DNA of 64,000 nucleotides from a virus. The DNA lies in IMG/VR virus record IMGVR_UViG_3300020473_001965, positions 62,001-126,000 of that record. One strand, written 5' to 3'. The position numbers were made by a program, and so were the translations under genes. Every line of letters begins with the position of its first letter. The stretch's first letter is position 1. The notes beneath the pieces are model-generated. The model made no database searches, was not told the DNA's origin, and was given only the letters and a program-made list of their open reading frames with translations. Shown piece after piece: positions 39,816-49,467 of this stretch.

Positions 39816-40037
39816 CTAACGAGTATTTTTATATCTACGGGACGTCTGCTTTAGATACTCTGCATGGCGGATCTTTCTGATCTTTCGCCACTCAGACTCT
39901 CGTTGAGCGTAGCAAAGCTCCACCTGGGCGCCCATACCATCGCGGCGCCGAGCGGCTGTTCTAAGCGCGTCGATCTTTCGATCGATTTGCTCATCACTCA
40001 TATCATTCAAAACTTCACGTGTCAAAGCTCTATGCAT
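39816..40037 (-). CDS. Small basic helical protein
   Basis: A 73-residue protein starting at ATG 40037 with GGAG about seven bases upstream. It is helical and Arg-rich (IDRKIDALRTAARRRDGMG, then SEWRKIRKIRHAEYLKQ). Nucleic-acid or polymerase binding would be possible. No family recognised. Confidence 0.7.
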   Translation of the reverse strand: MHRALTREVLNDMSDEQIDRKIDALRTAARRRDGMGAQVELCYAQRESEWRKIRKIRHAEYLKQTSRRYKNTR

Positions 40038-40091
40038 CAAGCATCTCCTCTTTAAGCTTTTATATAATACCATAAGGGAGCGAGATGTACA

Positions 40092-40436
40092 CTAAATTGT
40101 CATCATATCAAACAAAGTTTTGATGACAAGGCCGACGACCACTGATGACGTCATCCATAGGAACTTTTGATAAGATCTGGACCTTGCTTTTATCAGAGTA
40201 AAATCTTCAACGAGGTTCTCAGGAATCATTTGAGAACAGTTCTCTAGTTTTGCTTCAAGTAAGGCTAGTCGCGTTTCCTGAGAGTTTGTAACAGACTTTA
40301 GCTCTTCAAAGCCTGCTTCAAGCTTTTGAACACTTAATGACAGTGAGTCTAACTTGGTGTCTACACCAGCAGCAAGGATCTTTATTTCAGTTAAAGAATC
40401 TTGTAGTTTTGCAACCCACGCTTCATCAGCAGACAT
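40092..40436 (-). CDS. Coiled-coil protein with C-terminal membrane anchor
   Basis: Starting at ATG 40436 with GGGAG upstream. A long coiled coil (LQDSLTEIKILAAGVDTKLD, SVQKLEAGFEELKSV) is followed by FLWMTSSVVVGLVIKTLF, one membrane segment, at the C-terminus. The layout resembles XhlA-type haemolysin/holin accessory proteins. Function inferred only from layout. Confidence 0.72.
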   Translation of the reverse strand: MSADEAWVAKLQDSLTEIKILAAGVDTKLDSLSLSVQKLEAGFEELKSVTNSQETRLALLEAKLENCSQMIPENLVEDFTLIKARSRSYQKFLWMTSSVVVGLVIKTLFDMMTI

Positions 40437-40531
40437 CGTGTTATCTCCCATTAACAATAACCAACCCGGCAGTTATATGTATTATAGAATTGTGGATTAA
40501 GCTATTTTAGCTAAAGTCTCACCAGTGAGTA

Positions 40532-40906
40532 TTAGATTACCAAAGGCTTACCATTTACCATGTAGGGTTTGTCATTTAATTTGACAATTTTTACGATCCT
40601 TACATTTGCTGCTTTTTTGATAGCATTGCCTAGCTTTTCAAGAGAGACTGTAATATTTCCCTTTGCTGGTAAGAACTTCACAGAAATAGGCAAAACGGTC
40701 CTTCCCAACTTTGATCTTAAAGAATGATCTGTTTGCCCTACAACTGCAACGCCTTGAAGTACTCTTATTATTGTCATTGTGTCTGTTACACTAGCATCTC
40801 TATCAAGAAACAACTTCATATCACAATCAGCTAATCTTGATGTGGGCCCTTCCTTTTTCTCAAGAATTAGGGCTTTTACAGTATTTTTTAAATCGTCTCT
40901 ATTCAT
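40532..40906 (-). CDS. Unknown alpha/beta protein
   Basis: A 124-residue protein with a helix start (LKNTVKALILEKKE), strands (MTIIRVLQGVAVVGQ, VLPISVKFLP) and a C-terminal IVKIVKLNDKPYMVNGKPLV. A GTAATAATTA promoter-like motif lies 23 bases upstream. No family recognised. Confidence 0.75.
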   Translation of the reverse strand: MNRDDLKNTVKALILEKKEGPTSRLADCDMKLFLDRDASVTDTMTIIRVLQGVAVVGQTDHSLRSKLGRTVLPISVKFLPAKGNITVSLEKLGNAIKKAANVRIVKIVKLNDKPYMVNGKPLVI

Positions 40907-40928
40907 CGAAGCAACTCTAAACCTGCGT

Positions 40929-40941
40929 ATAATTATTACGA
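40929..40941 (-). promoter_or_regulatory. Candidate promoter motif (TCGTAATAATTAT)
   Basis: Minus-strand TCGTAATAATTAT 23 bases before the ATG of the 124-residue gene, in the short gap after GroEL. Matches the motifs at 33746 and 62778. Confidence 0.4.
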
Positions 40942-40969
40942 GAAAAGAGAAAGATTGGTCATTTAAAAA

Positions 40970-42744
<1,775 letters not shown>

Positions 42745-42745
42745 T

Positions 42746-43162
42746 TTAACCTCCCAAAGCTTCGGGTAACTTTATATTTGCAACTGTTCCATCTGAAAGG
42801 GTTACAACCTTTTTATCGTCGTTGCCAGATTTTACTGATTCATCAGCAGGCTCAGTAGTCTGCTGATGATGCTGAACACCAAAAGTTTCTGAAGCCGCAG
42901 CTTTAGCGCTTGAAACTATCTCTTGAACCACATTTGACACATTAGTCATTAGTGCCTCAGTTACTTCATCTGGGTCTTTGTAAAATGTGGCTTTAACTTT
43001 CTTGAGATCGCTTATGACTTTCCCGTTCGCTGTCTTCGCCACATAAGAAGTTTCTTCTCCTTCGAGTGTCTGTCGCACAATTCTTTCAGTTATCTGAACT
43101 GGCATTACAGACATTTGCTTAGAAGAAAGCGCGTACAAGACTTGTCCTACTTTGTAGTCCAA
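42746..43162 (-). CDS. Protein with GDLV-like N-terminal domain and disordered tail
   Basis: A 138-residue protein. The first 60 residues (YKVGQVLYALSSKQMSVMPV, QITERIVRQ, SYVAKTANGKV) fit an SH3-like barrel of the GDLV type; the remainder is a helix and a polar, His/Gln-containing linker ending in SDGTVANIKLPEAL. A related domain is common in phages next to structural genes. Function unknown. Confidence 0.75.
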   Translation of the reverse strand: MDYKVGQVLYALSSKQMSVMPVQITERIVRQTLEGEETSYVAKTANGKVISDLKKVKATFYKDPDEVTEALMTNVSNVVQEIVSSAKAAASETFGVQHHQQTTEPADESVKSGNDDKKVVTLSDGTVANIKLPEALGG

Positions 43163-43172
43163 TTTTCACCTC

Positions 43173-43367
43173 TTAAGACCGATTAAATTCTCTTAGTGCC
43201 TGCTGAAGTTCATCGGTCAAAACAAGAACTTGTGTCCCTGAAGTTTGAGTGTATTCGGACAAGTCAAGCTTGTACAATTCTGATCGTAATTTTGTCTGCT
43301 CTTTGTGACCCCCGTAGTTGTCACAAAGTCTTATAAGCTTTTCAATAACTGTGTCGTGTAAACGCAT
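43173..43367 (-). CDS. Small helical protein behind a regulatory hairpin
   Basis: A 64-residue protein (VIEKLIRLCDNYGGHKEQTK, LVLTDELQQALREFN). Its only plausible ribosome site, GAGG, is buried in the stem of a 14-bp hairpin that ends three bases before the ATG. No family recognised. Confidence 0.72.
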   Translation of the reverse strand: MRLHDTVIEKLIRLCDNYGGHKEQTKLRSELYKLDLSEYTQTSGTQVLVLTDELQQALREFNRS

Positions 43368-43370
43368 AAA

Positions 43371-43410
43371 ATAATACCTCGTAGTTAAAATGTGTTCTAC
43401 GAGGTATTAT
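43371..43410 (-). promoter_or_regulatory. 14-bp perfect hairpin over the ribosome site of the 43367 gene
   Basis: ATAATACCTCGTAG (43371-43384) and its exact complement CTACGAGGTATTAT (43397-43410) enclose a 12-base loop. On the minus strand it lies after the stop of the 43844 gene and ends three bases before ATG 43367, holding GAGG in the stem. It may be a terminator, a translation switch or both, as T-richness follows the stem. Confidence 0.75.
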
Positions 43411-43442
43411 ACAGAATTAGAAATGTTTGTTAATGACAGTAG

Positions 43443-43844
43443 TTATTTCTTCCAGTTTGCGAAACCTACACCTACGCCGCCCATATTCACTTGGCGACCA
43501 GTACGTTTTACCCTAGAGTAACCAGAAACTCCAAAGAACTCATCGTCTTCTTCGGTTTCATCTGACTCAGCCAACATTGCTTTCAACTCTTGACGAATCG
43601 CATCTCTGAGTCGTGACTCTACTAAAGCTGTCTTGGACTCTTTAATTGCGTATTCAACATCAATTTCATTGATGTCTTCATCTTCATTATCTTCAGAATG
43701 AAACTTCGACTCAACGGTCTGTTCGCTCTGATATGGCTGGTGTGTTTGAACTGGTTCTTCTGCAAGGCCTTCGTTCAAAGGTTGTGTCTCTTCACCTTCG
43801 CCTAAGCCTGCAAGTCTTAAAATTCTCTCTGAAAGGAATTCCAT
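43443..43844 (-). CDS. Leader-family acidic head-type protein
   Basis: A 133-residue protein starting at ATG 43844 with AGGAG upstream. The N-terminus MEFLSERILRLAGLGEG has an LSE, then QPLNE, both I/L-x-E sites; an internal helix ESRLRDAIRQELKAMLAE resembles the leader. A strongly acidic middle is followed by a basic Gly-rich end (VKRTGRQVNMGGVGVGF). It may be a scaffold or internal head protein. Confidence 0.8.
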   Translation of the reverse strand: MEFLSERILRLAGLGEGEETQPLNEGLAEEPVQTHQPYQSEQTVESKFHSEDNEDEDINEIDVEYAIKESKTALVESRLRDAIRQELKAMLAESDETEEDDEFFGVSGYSRVKRTGRQVNMGGVGVGFANWKK

Positions 43845-43862
43845 CACTGTCTCCTTGTAGTA

Positions 43863-43875
43863 TTAAATATAACGC
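43863..43875 (-). promoter_or_regulatory. Candidate late promoter motif (GCGTTATATTTAA)
   Basis: Minus-strand GCGTTATATTTAA 18 bases before the ATG of the head-type gene at 43844; preceded by GTCTGT. Close match to the motifs at 19089 and 46943. Confidence 0.5.
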
Positions 43876-43893
43876 ACAGACAGTTTTTTCTAC

Positions 43894-44658
43894 CTAAACT
43901 CCTGCAAGAATGAACTTATATTTCTTATCTGCGTCTTGCCAGTATTCAGTTTTGTCGATAATTGTCTGCATTTTTTTAGAATGTCTTGACATCCTAGTCT
44001 CAAGACCTTTGGTGAGACGCTCTCTCTTCTTCACAGCGTTTTCACTGCAGCCCCAAATCTTTTTGTTTGTGCTAGCGACGTCCTGATATGCTGCATAGGC
44101 TGCATTAAAAAATCTTGCGGCTTGCTTGTTAATTTCGATCTCATTCATTACCTGAACGTCACCATGTAGTACTACAGATTTTTTCATTCCAACGTGTTTC
44201 TTCATCTTAACTTTTCCTCGGGCTCCTGGCGCCTCATCAGAAAAGTCATTTATTGTCAGACCCTCGAAAAACAAAACATTAAAAGATTGAAAATCGGGTG
44301 CAGCAAGAACATACAAATAATCAAGCGATCCTTTTTTCTTTAAAGTACTGTAATCTGTCTGGAAGCTATAACCTCCCTTTGGGCGCCGAGTGGTTATTTT
44401 ACACTCAAGCTCTTTGCCTAGTGAAGGTATGACAATGTCAGGCTGGCCGGTTGCTCCGTCTGAAATCGCATCTTTAAAATAACTTGCTATCTCGTCTGCA
44501 AAAAACTTCTCTTGAGCAGCTGACATGATTATGTTTCTTCGTCCGGTGTTTTGAACAAAATCGAGTCCGTACTCCTCATGAAGAGACAACTGCTTATCGT
44601 GAAAGCTTTTCATTTTAGCCAACGCTTTTACGACCATTTCTTTAGTAATATAACTCAT
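43894..44658 (-). CDS. PD-(D/E)XK restriction-like endonuclease
   Basis: A 254-residue protein with QPDIVIPSLGKELECKITTR, a clear D-x(n)-E-x-K active site, preceded by a helix with a conserved-looking Glu (AAQEKFFADEIASYF). The C-terminal half is helical and basic (KKRERLTKGLETRMSRHSKK). It could cut DNA in recombination, host-DNA breakdown or exclusion. It has its own sigma70-like promoter. Confidence 0.85.
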   Translation of the reverse strand: MSYITKEMVVKALAKMKSFHDKQLSLHEEYGLDFVQNTGRRNIIMSAAQEKFFADEIASYFKDAISDGATGQPDIVIPSLGKELECKITTRRPKGGYSFQTDYSTLKKKGSLDYLYVLAAPDFQSFNVLFFEGLTINDFSDEAPGARGKVKMKKHVGMKKSVVLHGDVQVMNEIEINKQAARFFNAAYAAYQDVASTNKKIWGCSENAVKKRERLTKGLETRMSRHSKKMQTIIDKTEYWQDADKKYKFILAGV

Positions 44659-44682
44659 ATGACACTCCTAGCATACAACTAT

Positions 44683-44711
44683 ATTATACACAAAGAGTTT
44701 CAATTTTACAA
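44683..44711 (-). promoter_or_regulatory. Sigma70-like promoter
   Basis: Minus-strand TTGTAA (44706-44711), 17-base spacer, TATAAT (44683-44688), 24 bases before the ATG of the restriction-like nuclease gene. The consensus -10 and ideal spacing suggest early expression by host polymerase. Confidence 0.6.
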
Positions 44712-44717
44712 TTATTA

Positions 44718-45101
44718 TTATTCTTCTGTGCTGTCTAGAGTATTTGTTGTGGTGTCATCTTCAGACACGGCAACTCTTACGTTGCTTGTAATCTTCTGTC
44801 CTTTCATAGCTGCAGTCTTATAAGCTTCCAAGCCCAAAGCAAAACGAACGTTGTCATATTCCGCCCAATTTAGCTTTTCTTTTAAGACAGCCATGCTTGC
44901 ATATTGATGAAGATCTAACTCCGTCACCGGTACTTCTTCGCCGTCCAGACCTGGCTCGAACTCCCCAGTGTCTCTAGACTCAAACATAAAGAGTATCTTT
45001 GGCATCTCTTGATCATCGGGAACATGAATAAAGGGTATCTTTGAAGTAATGCCGTCTTCGGCTTCTTCATACATAATTTCTGGTATCCAATTGGTAGACA
45101 T
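44718..45101 (-). CDS. Unknown structural-type protein
   Basis: A 127-residue protein starting at ATG 45101 with AGAGG upstream. IPFIHVPDDQEMPKILFMFE, EEVPVTELDLHQYASMAVLK and ITSNVRVAVSEDDTTTN suggest a beta-rich capsid- or tail-associated protein with an acidic end. No family recognised. Confidence 0.78.
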   Translation of the reverse strand: MSTNWIPEIMYEEAEDGITSKIPFIHVPDDQEMPKILFMFESRDTGEFEPGLDGEEVPVTELDLHQYASMAVLKEKLNWAEYDNVRFALGLEAYKTAAMKGQKITSNVRVAVSEDDTTTNTLDSTEE

Positions 45102-45169
45102 CTGCACCTCTTAAAACTTATAAATCATACATCGAGGTTTTTAGAAGTTAATATATTATAGCGTTTAAT

Positions 45170-46924
45170 TTAAGTCGCTAGATCTAGGTCGACATCTTCT
45201 TCTTCAGCTTGCTCCTCTTCAGCTTCCTCTTTCTTTTTCTCCATTATTTCGACCATTTCATTTTTTGCTTTTTCTCTCTCGGACTCTAAAACATCAAGGC
45301 CAGATTCTAATCCCTTGACTACTGTTTCATATCCGTCTTCAAATAAAATTGTAACCATCTGTTCCCACATCGGATCTTTGCTCGAATCATAACCTGATTT
45401 TTTTACTAAGCTTTCGTAAGCATCAAAATTGGGCGAAATCATGTCTTTAAAAGACTTTTCATCAAGTGAGTCCACAAAAGATTCTACATAGCTAGGTCTA
45501 AACTGTGCTATTATACGTGACATTATTTCATCATCTTGTTCTTCAATGGCTAGCTCATATGCTTCTTTGATATCATCTTGCTGAGAAAACACTTCAAAGC
45601 CCTTCTTGAACAAGGGTTGTGCAGCATTTAAATCAGACGTCTTTGCAGGCTTCAGCCCCTCAGCCATCTCCTCTCCCAAATAAGCTTGAATATCAGCGAT
45701 TATGGCTTTCAAAGACTTTGCAGCGCCTGATGATTCTTTTTGTGCTACTAGGTTTAGCCATTCTAGGGACGTCAAAATATCTAAAAATAATTCATCATCT
45801 GTCGATGTTATGTTCAATTTTGACCTTAGATCTTCGGGCTCATCGCTGAAATCGCCCATTCCGCCGGCGCCTTTTAAAAATTCTGCAAACGCTTCAATAT
45901 CGTCAAGATCAGCATCAGCTTTTCTATGACCTCGTTCCCAATTCTTCAAGGCGTCTTGCGACTGGTCCCAAAGTTTAGTTAGAGTCCCTGTCAGTCTCCC
46001 AGGGAAAACATCATTGATTCCGTCTTTTGCAGGGACGTATGCATCTTCTCTAGATAGAAGCAAAGCATGCATTGCAACAATTCTTGGTAGATATTTTCTC
46101 TCAATTGCTTTACTTAAATCTTGTTGATTCTTTTTCTGATTCTCTCCCGGATCTTCTTCGTAAATCGTTTTTAAGAGATCTTCTGGATCTATTCTTTCAT
46201 TGTCAGAAAGAATTACTGAAATTGTTAGCTTGGACAGCCAGTCATCGTCAGCGAGATCACCTGCTACGGTCGCATCTGTTATTGCATTTTTAACTGTGGG
46301 ATTTCCTCTCGCGCGTTTGACAGCATTACTTACCCATCGAGGTATTTCCTTGCCGTTGTAGTCATCTACAGCTGCTTCTGTCAAAAGGGCGCGCTCCCAC
46401 TTCTCAATTATTAGAGCTGCGTCTCTGGTGTGAGATTCTCCTATAATTGATTTGTGAAGAATATCGTAAAAGTTTTTATTGTCTTCAGAGAATTGGTTGC
46501 TTTCCGCAGAATACTTGTCAAGTAGAGCCATGTATTCTCTTCGCTTATGCTCTCTCTCGAACACCTCGAGGCACCAGAATGAAGCTGGTGCGCCGACCAA
46601 TATTTCTGGCACACCTATCTTTTTAGCACGAATAATAGAAGACTTCTCTCTATCTAAGTTGGCGAAGTGTTTCTCCAGGTCGCCTCGGGTGTAGTCAGCC
46701 ACTTCTTTCCAAAAGTTTTTCCATCCGCCTTTTATCGCGCCTCCGACTGCTGATGCTATTGCTTGCCAGTTAGGTGCAAACCCCTTGACAATTCCTATAA
46801 GATCAGAAAGACCTGCTATGTCCTCATTGACAGCATCATCGTGATACATTGATCTCACATCCTGCGACTCTTTAATAGAGTTTCTGGCCCGAACAAGAGA
46901 ATTTTTGAAATCTGGCTTTTTCAT
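45170..46924 (-). CDS. Large helical virion-type protein
   Basis: A ~584-residue, mostly helical protein. It starts at ATG 46924 (a GTG lies 12 bases earlier), has a hydrophobic patch (IASAVGGAIKGGWKNFW), and ends in an acidic coiled-coil tail (KKKEEAEEEQAEEEDVD). A leader-like stretch SLVRARNSIKESQDVRS is near the N-terminus. A late-promoter-type motif precedes it. Probably an internal head or injection protein; no family recognised. Confidence 0.82.
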   Translation of the reverse strand: MKKPDFKNSLVRARNSIKESQDVRSMYHDDAVNEDIAGLSDLIGIVKGFAPNWQAIASAVGGAIKGGWKNFWKEVADYTRGDLEKHFANLDREKSSIIRAKKIGVPEILVGAPASFWCLEVFEREHKRREYMALLDKYSAESNQFSEDNKNFYDILHKSIIGESHTRDAALIIEKWERALLTEAAVDDYNGKEIPRWVSNAVKRARGNPTVKNAITDATVAGDLADDDWLSKLTISVILSDNERIDPEDLLKTIYEEDPGENQKKNQQDLSKAIERKYLPRIVAMHALLLSREDAYVPAKDGINDVFPGRLTGTLTKLWDQSQDALKNWERGHRKADADLDDIEAFAEFLKGAGGMGDFSDEPEDLRSKLNITSTDDELFLDILTSLEWLNLVAQKESSGAAKSLKAIIADIQAYLGEEMAEGLKPAKTSDLNAAQPLFKKGFEVFSQQDDIKEAYELAIEEQDDEIMSRIIAQFRPSYVESFVDSLDEKSFKDMISPNFDAYESLVKKSGYDSSKDPMWEQMVTILFEDGYETVVKGLESGLDVLESEREKAKNEMVEIMEKKKEEAEEEQAEEEDVDLDLAT

Positions 46925-46942
46925 ATTTCTTTGCACTCAACA

Positions 46943-46955
46943 ATAAATATTACGC
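46943..46955 (-). promoter_or_regulatory. Candidate late promoter motif (GCGTAATATTTAT)
   Basis: Minus-strand GCGTAATATTTAT, 18 bases before ATG 46924, in the divergent gap with the plus-strand surface module. It is the clearest copy of the recurring motif (compare 19089, 43863 and 6784). Confidence 0.55.
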
Positions 46956-46983
46956 ACTGCTAACAATTACACAGAATATAGAT

Positions 46984-47012
46984 TTGTACATTAAACAATT
47001 TTTTTGTATAAT
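46984..47012 (+). promoter_or_regulatory. Sigma70-like promoter of the plus-strand module
   Basis: TTGTAC (46984-46989), a 17-base T-rich spacer, and consensus TATAAT (47007-47012), followed by AGAGG and ATG 47031. Ideal spacing and position indicate host-polymerase transcription of the four-gene plus-strand module. Confidence 0.7.
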
Positions 47013-47030
47013 TCATCAAAAGAGGTTTGT

Positions 47031-47780
47031 ATGAAAATCGGTCTTGTTCCTATGTCAGCAAAACCCTATCATATCGGTCATCATAAGTTAATCGATATTG
47101 CTGCTAAAGAAAATGATGTTACTTTTGTATTCGTTTCTTTTTCTAGCAGGGGTGTCAAAAAGATAAAGGACCCAACCGATAAGAGGACAATCAAGCAAGG
47201 CGCAAGAAAAATTGAAGTGCCTAAAGACGGAGAGTTACCTATTTTTGGGTCTGATATGCGGTATATCTGGCTTAATATCCTCAAAGAAGAGCTTGAGTTC
47301 TCAGGACGTGTTGAACTCGTCTTTCCAAAAGAAGGCAAAAGTTTGATTCCTGTACTGTCAGTCCACGAAGCATGTGCAAGCCTAATTGAGTCGATCGACA
47401 ATAATGCATGGTTTGAAATCGATGGTCAAAAATTTGAAAGCAGTTCATCGACTATTCAAATCTACTCAGATAAGCAAGATATTGCTACGAACTACGATAA
47501 TCAAACAATGACAAAGTACTACAAGGATGATTGGTTTAGACACATCACTCTTGTGGGTGTCGATCGAAATGACACTGTCAATATCAGCGGTACAAAAATG
47601 AGGGCTCTGTTAAGCGAGAGAAAAAACATTGATGAATTCAAATCTCTGCTGCCCCCAATTAGAAATAATTCAAAAAATATTGTTGCTGAAATACTGTTTG
47701 ACAGTGCTGGATCAGGTACAACTTTTAATTCTAGGTGTGTGCGTGCAATCCAAACCCCTTTGCCGATTTACGCTGGCTGA
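47031..47780 (+). CDS. HIGH-motif nucleotidyltransferase (cytidylyltransferase-like)
   Basis: A 249-residue protein; ATG 47031 follows AGAGG. GLVPMSAKPYHIGHHKLIDI contains the HIGH motif of nucleotidylyltransferases, and VNISGTKMRALLSE gives the second, I-S-x-T-x-x-R-type motif. NMN/FMN adenylyltransferases, PPAT and cytidylyltransferases share these. The C-terminus (TTFNSRCVRAIQTPLPIYAG) is unusual. Being first in the surface module, it could activate a cofactor or sugar-alcohol phosphate; the substrate is unknown. Confidence 0.88.
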   Translation: MKIGLVPMSAKPYHIGHHKLIDIAAKENDVTFVFVSFSSRGVKKIKDPTDKRTIKQGARKIEVPKDGELPIFGSDMRYIWLNILKEELEFSGRVELVFPKEGKSLIPVLSVHEACASLIESIDNNAWFEIDGQKFESSSSTIQIYSDKQDIATNYDNQTMTKYYKDDWFRHITLVGVDRNDTVNISGTKMRALLSERKNIDEFKSLLPPIRNNSKNIVAEILFDSAGSGTTFNSRCVRAIQTPLPIYAG

Positions 47781-47828
47781 CAAAAAATAGTTCTAAAGTC
47801 GCATACTTATAAAAAGAGGTATGCGCTC

Positions 47829-48554
47829 TTGAGACAGATTAAAATCATAGTGGTAACACTATTAGCCGGTGTGGCGATATACACTGGCTACGCCTTCTTT
47901 AATCATGGACATCAAGATGAATCTCAAGAAAAACAACAACAAAGCTATGTAACTGAAGAAGCTGTTGTTGATTTAGAGTTTATTGATCATCAGGCGTCTT
48001 ACGCAGAAATAGCGTCTAGAAAGTCATCGGTACAAGTACACAACCCGGATTTTCGAGGTTTTGGCTCTGGTACATATTTTGTACAAAAGGGCCGCCATTT
48101 TATACTGACAGCTGCACACGTCGTAGACGATAAAGAGCACATGATGATCTCAGGCAGAGATGAGATTGTGCCCGGGCGCGTGGTTTATACAAATCCGGCT
48201 ACTGATATTGCCGTCATAGAAGTCGATAAAATGAATACACGTGATCCTGTGCGTCTTCGTGTCAATGGTAACCCACACGTGGGTGATGCGGTTGCATACA
48301 CTGGCTTTCCGAACGGTACAGATCTATTAACCATCACGGGAAGAATTAGCGGCTATAGGGGCAGCTGGGTTGTTATTCAAAGTTATACATGGATGGGTGC
48401 ATCAGGAAGCGGCGTTTTTGACTCCAGAGGAAGGCTTGTTGGCGTTGTCTCAATGGTAGAAATTGGCCATTACAGAGCGCCCCAAGTTATTGAAGATGTT
48501 GGTTATGTTGCTAAAATATCTGAAGCTGATGTGCGAGGAATTAGAGGGTTGTGA
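47829..48554 (+). CDS. Membrane-anchored trypsin-like serine protease
   Basis: A 241-residue protein starting at TTG 47829, eight bases after AGAGGT. An N-terminal anchor (IIVVTLLAGVAIYTGYAFF) is followed by a Gln/Glu-rich linker and an S1-type fold with the full triad: His in ILTAAHVVDD, Asp in NPATDIAVIEV, Ser in GASGSGVFDSRG. The protease domain would face the periplasm or outside. No PDZ domain. It may process the two vWA lipoproteins encoded next. Confidence 0.9.
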   Translation: MRQIKIIVVTLLAGVAIYTGYAFFNHGHQDESQEKQQQSYVTEEAVVDLEFIDHQASYAEIASRKSSVQVHNPDFRGFGSGTYFVQKGRHFILTAAHVVDDKEHMMISGRDEIVPGRVVYTNPATDIAVIEVDKMNTRDPVRLRVNGNPHVGDAVAYTGFPNGTDLLTITGRISGYRGSWVVIQSYTWMGASGSGVFDSRGRLVGVVSMVEIGHYRAPQVIEDVGYVAKISEADVRGIRGL

Positions 48555-48582
48555 GCGTTGACATAAAATAGGAGGGTCTAAA

Positions 48583-49467
48583 ATGTCTTCGGGTGTTAAA
48601 TTGCTGTTGTTGTTAGCCAGTCTTGGAATTGTTGGCTGCACATCTGACTACGCAGTTTCAGAAACAAAAGAAGTAAGAGTGGTCGTTGACTCTTACGTTC
48701 AAGCAGATCAGCTTGAAGAACTTGACGTTCTTGTTGTTTTAGACACATCTGGATCAATGCACGACAATTATGAAGATGTCGCTGACGGTATGGAAATACT
48801 AAGAACAGATATTGAGTCTTTGACTCTTGATTATCAGTTCGGTTACATTACCATGGATCCCACTCGATTGTCTTACGTGGGACCGTATGACTCTTCTTCT
48901 ACAGCAATTGACATGCTTATGGCTCCAAGCCTTCTTCCTTCTACAATATTAGAGGAGGGGTTCGGAGCCACATACACTTTTTTGGAGTCAGAGGAAGGAT
49001 TAGCCTTCAGGCGACCCGAAGCGGATTTTCTTTTGTTCTTGATTTCTGATGAAGACGAGCAGAGTGCGATATCCTCTGATCTATTCTATGACTGGTTGCA
49101 TGATGAGTTTAAAGACGTAAATCATGATGTTGTGTCTATAGTAAACCCTGATGATGAAAACGCATCTTGGGCACATGAAATAGGTTATAAGTACATTGAC
49201 CTCGCAAACCTTTATGGTAAAGATGTTCTTGACATAAAAGCAGAAGACTGGTCAATATGGCTATCAGACTCTTCATATTTAACACAGCTGCAAGACACTA
49301 TTGCACTAACTGAGACCTATCCCATTGTTGAATCAATTGTCGTCTATGTTGATCAAGTAGCTATCTATAATTGGAACTACATTGAAGAAACGAATGTCAT
49401 CAAGCTAGGTGACGTTCCCGATTACGGGTCTGTAGTAGAGGTGGGGTACAATGTATATGTGGACTAG
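48583..49467 (+). CDS. vWA-domain lipoprotein
   Basis: A 294-residue protein with GGAGG before the ATG. Lipoprotein signal LLLLLASLGIVGC, then SDYAVS. The von Willebrand A domain starts at DVLVVLDTSGSMHDN (MIDAS D-x-S-G-S) and includes FLISDEDEQS. The last ~60 residues (IVVYVDQVAIYNWNYIE, then VIKLGDVPDYGSVVEVGY) match the C-terminal domain of the next gene. A surface-anchored metal-dependent adhesin is likely. Confidence 0.9.
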   Translation: MSSGVKLLLLLASLGIVGCTSDYAVSETKEVRVVVDSYVQADQLEELDVLVVLDTSGSMHDNYEDVADGMEILRTDIESLTLDYQFGYITMDPTRLSYVGPYDSSSTAIDMLMAPSLLPSTILEEGFGATYTFLESEEGLAFRRPEADFLLFLISDEDEQSAISSDLFYDWLHDEFKDVNHDVVSIVNPDDENASWAHEIGYKYIDLANLYGKDVLDIKAEDWSIWLSDSSYLTQLQDTIALTETYPIVESIVVYVDQVAIYNWNYIEETNVIKLGDVPDYGSVVEVGYNVYVD

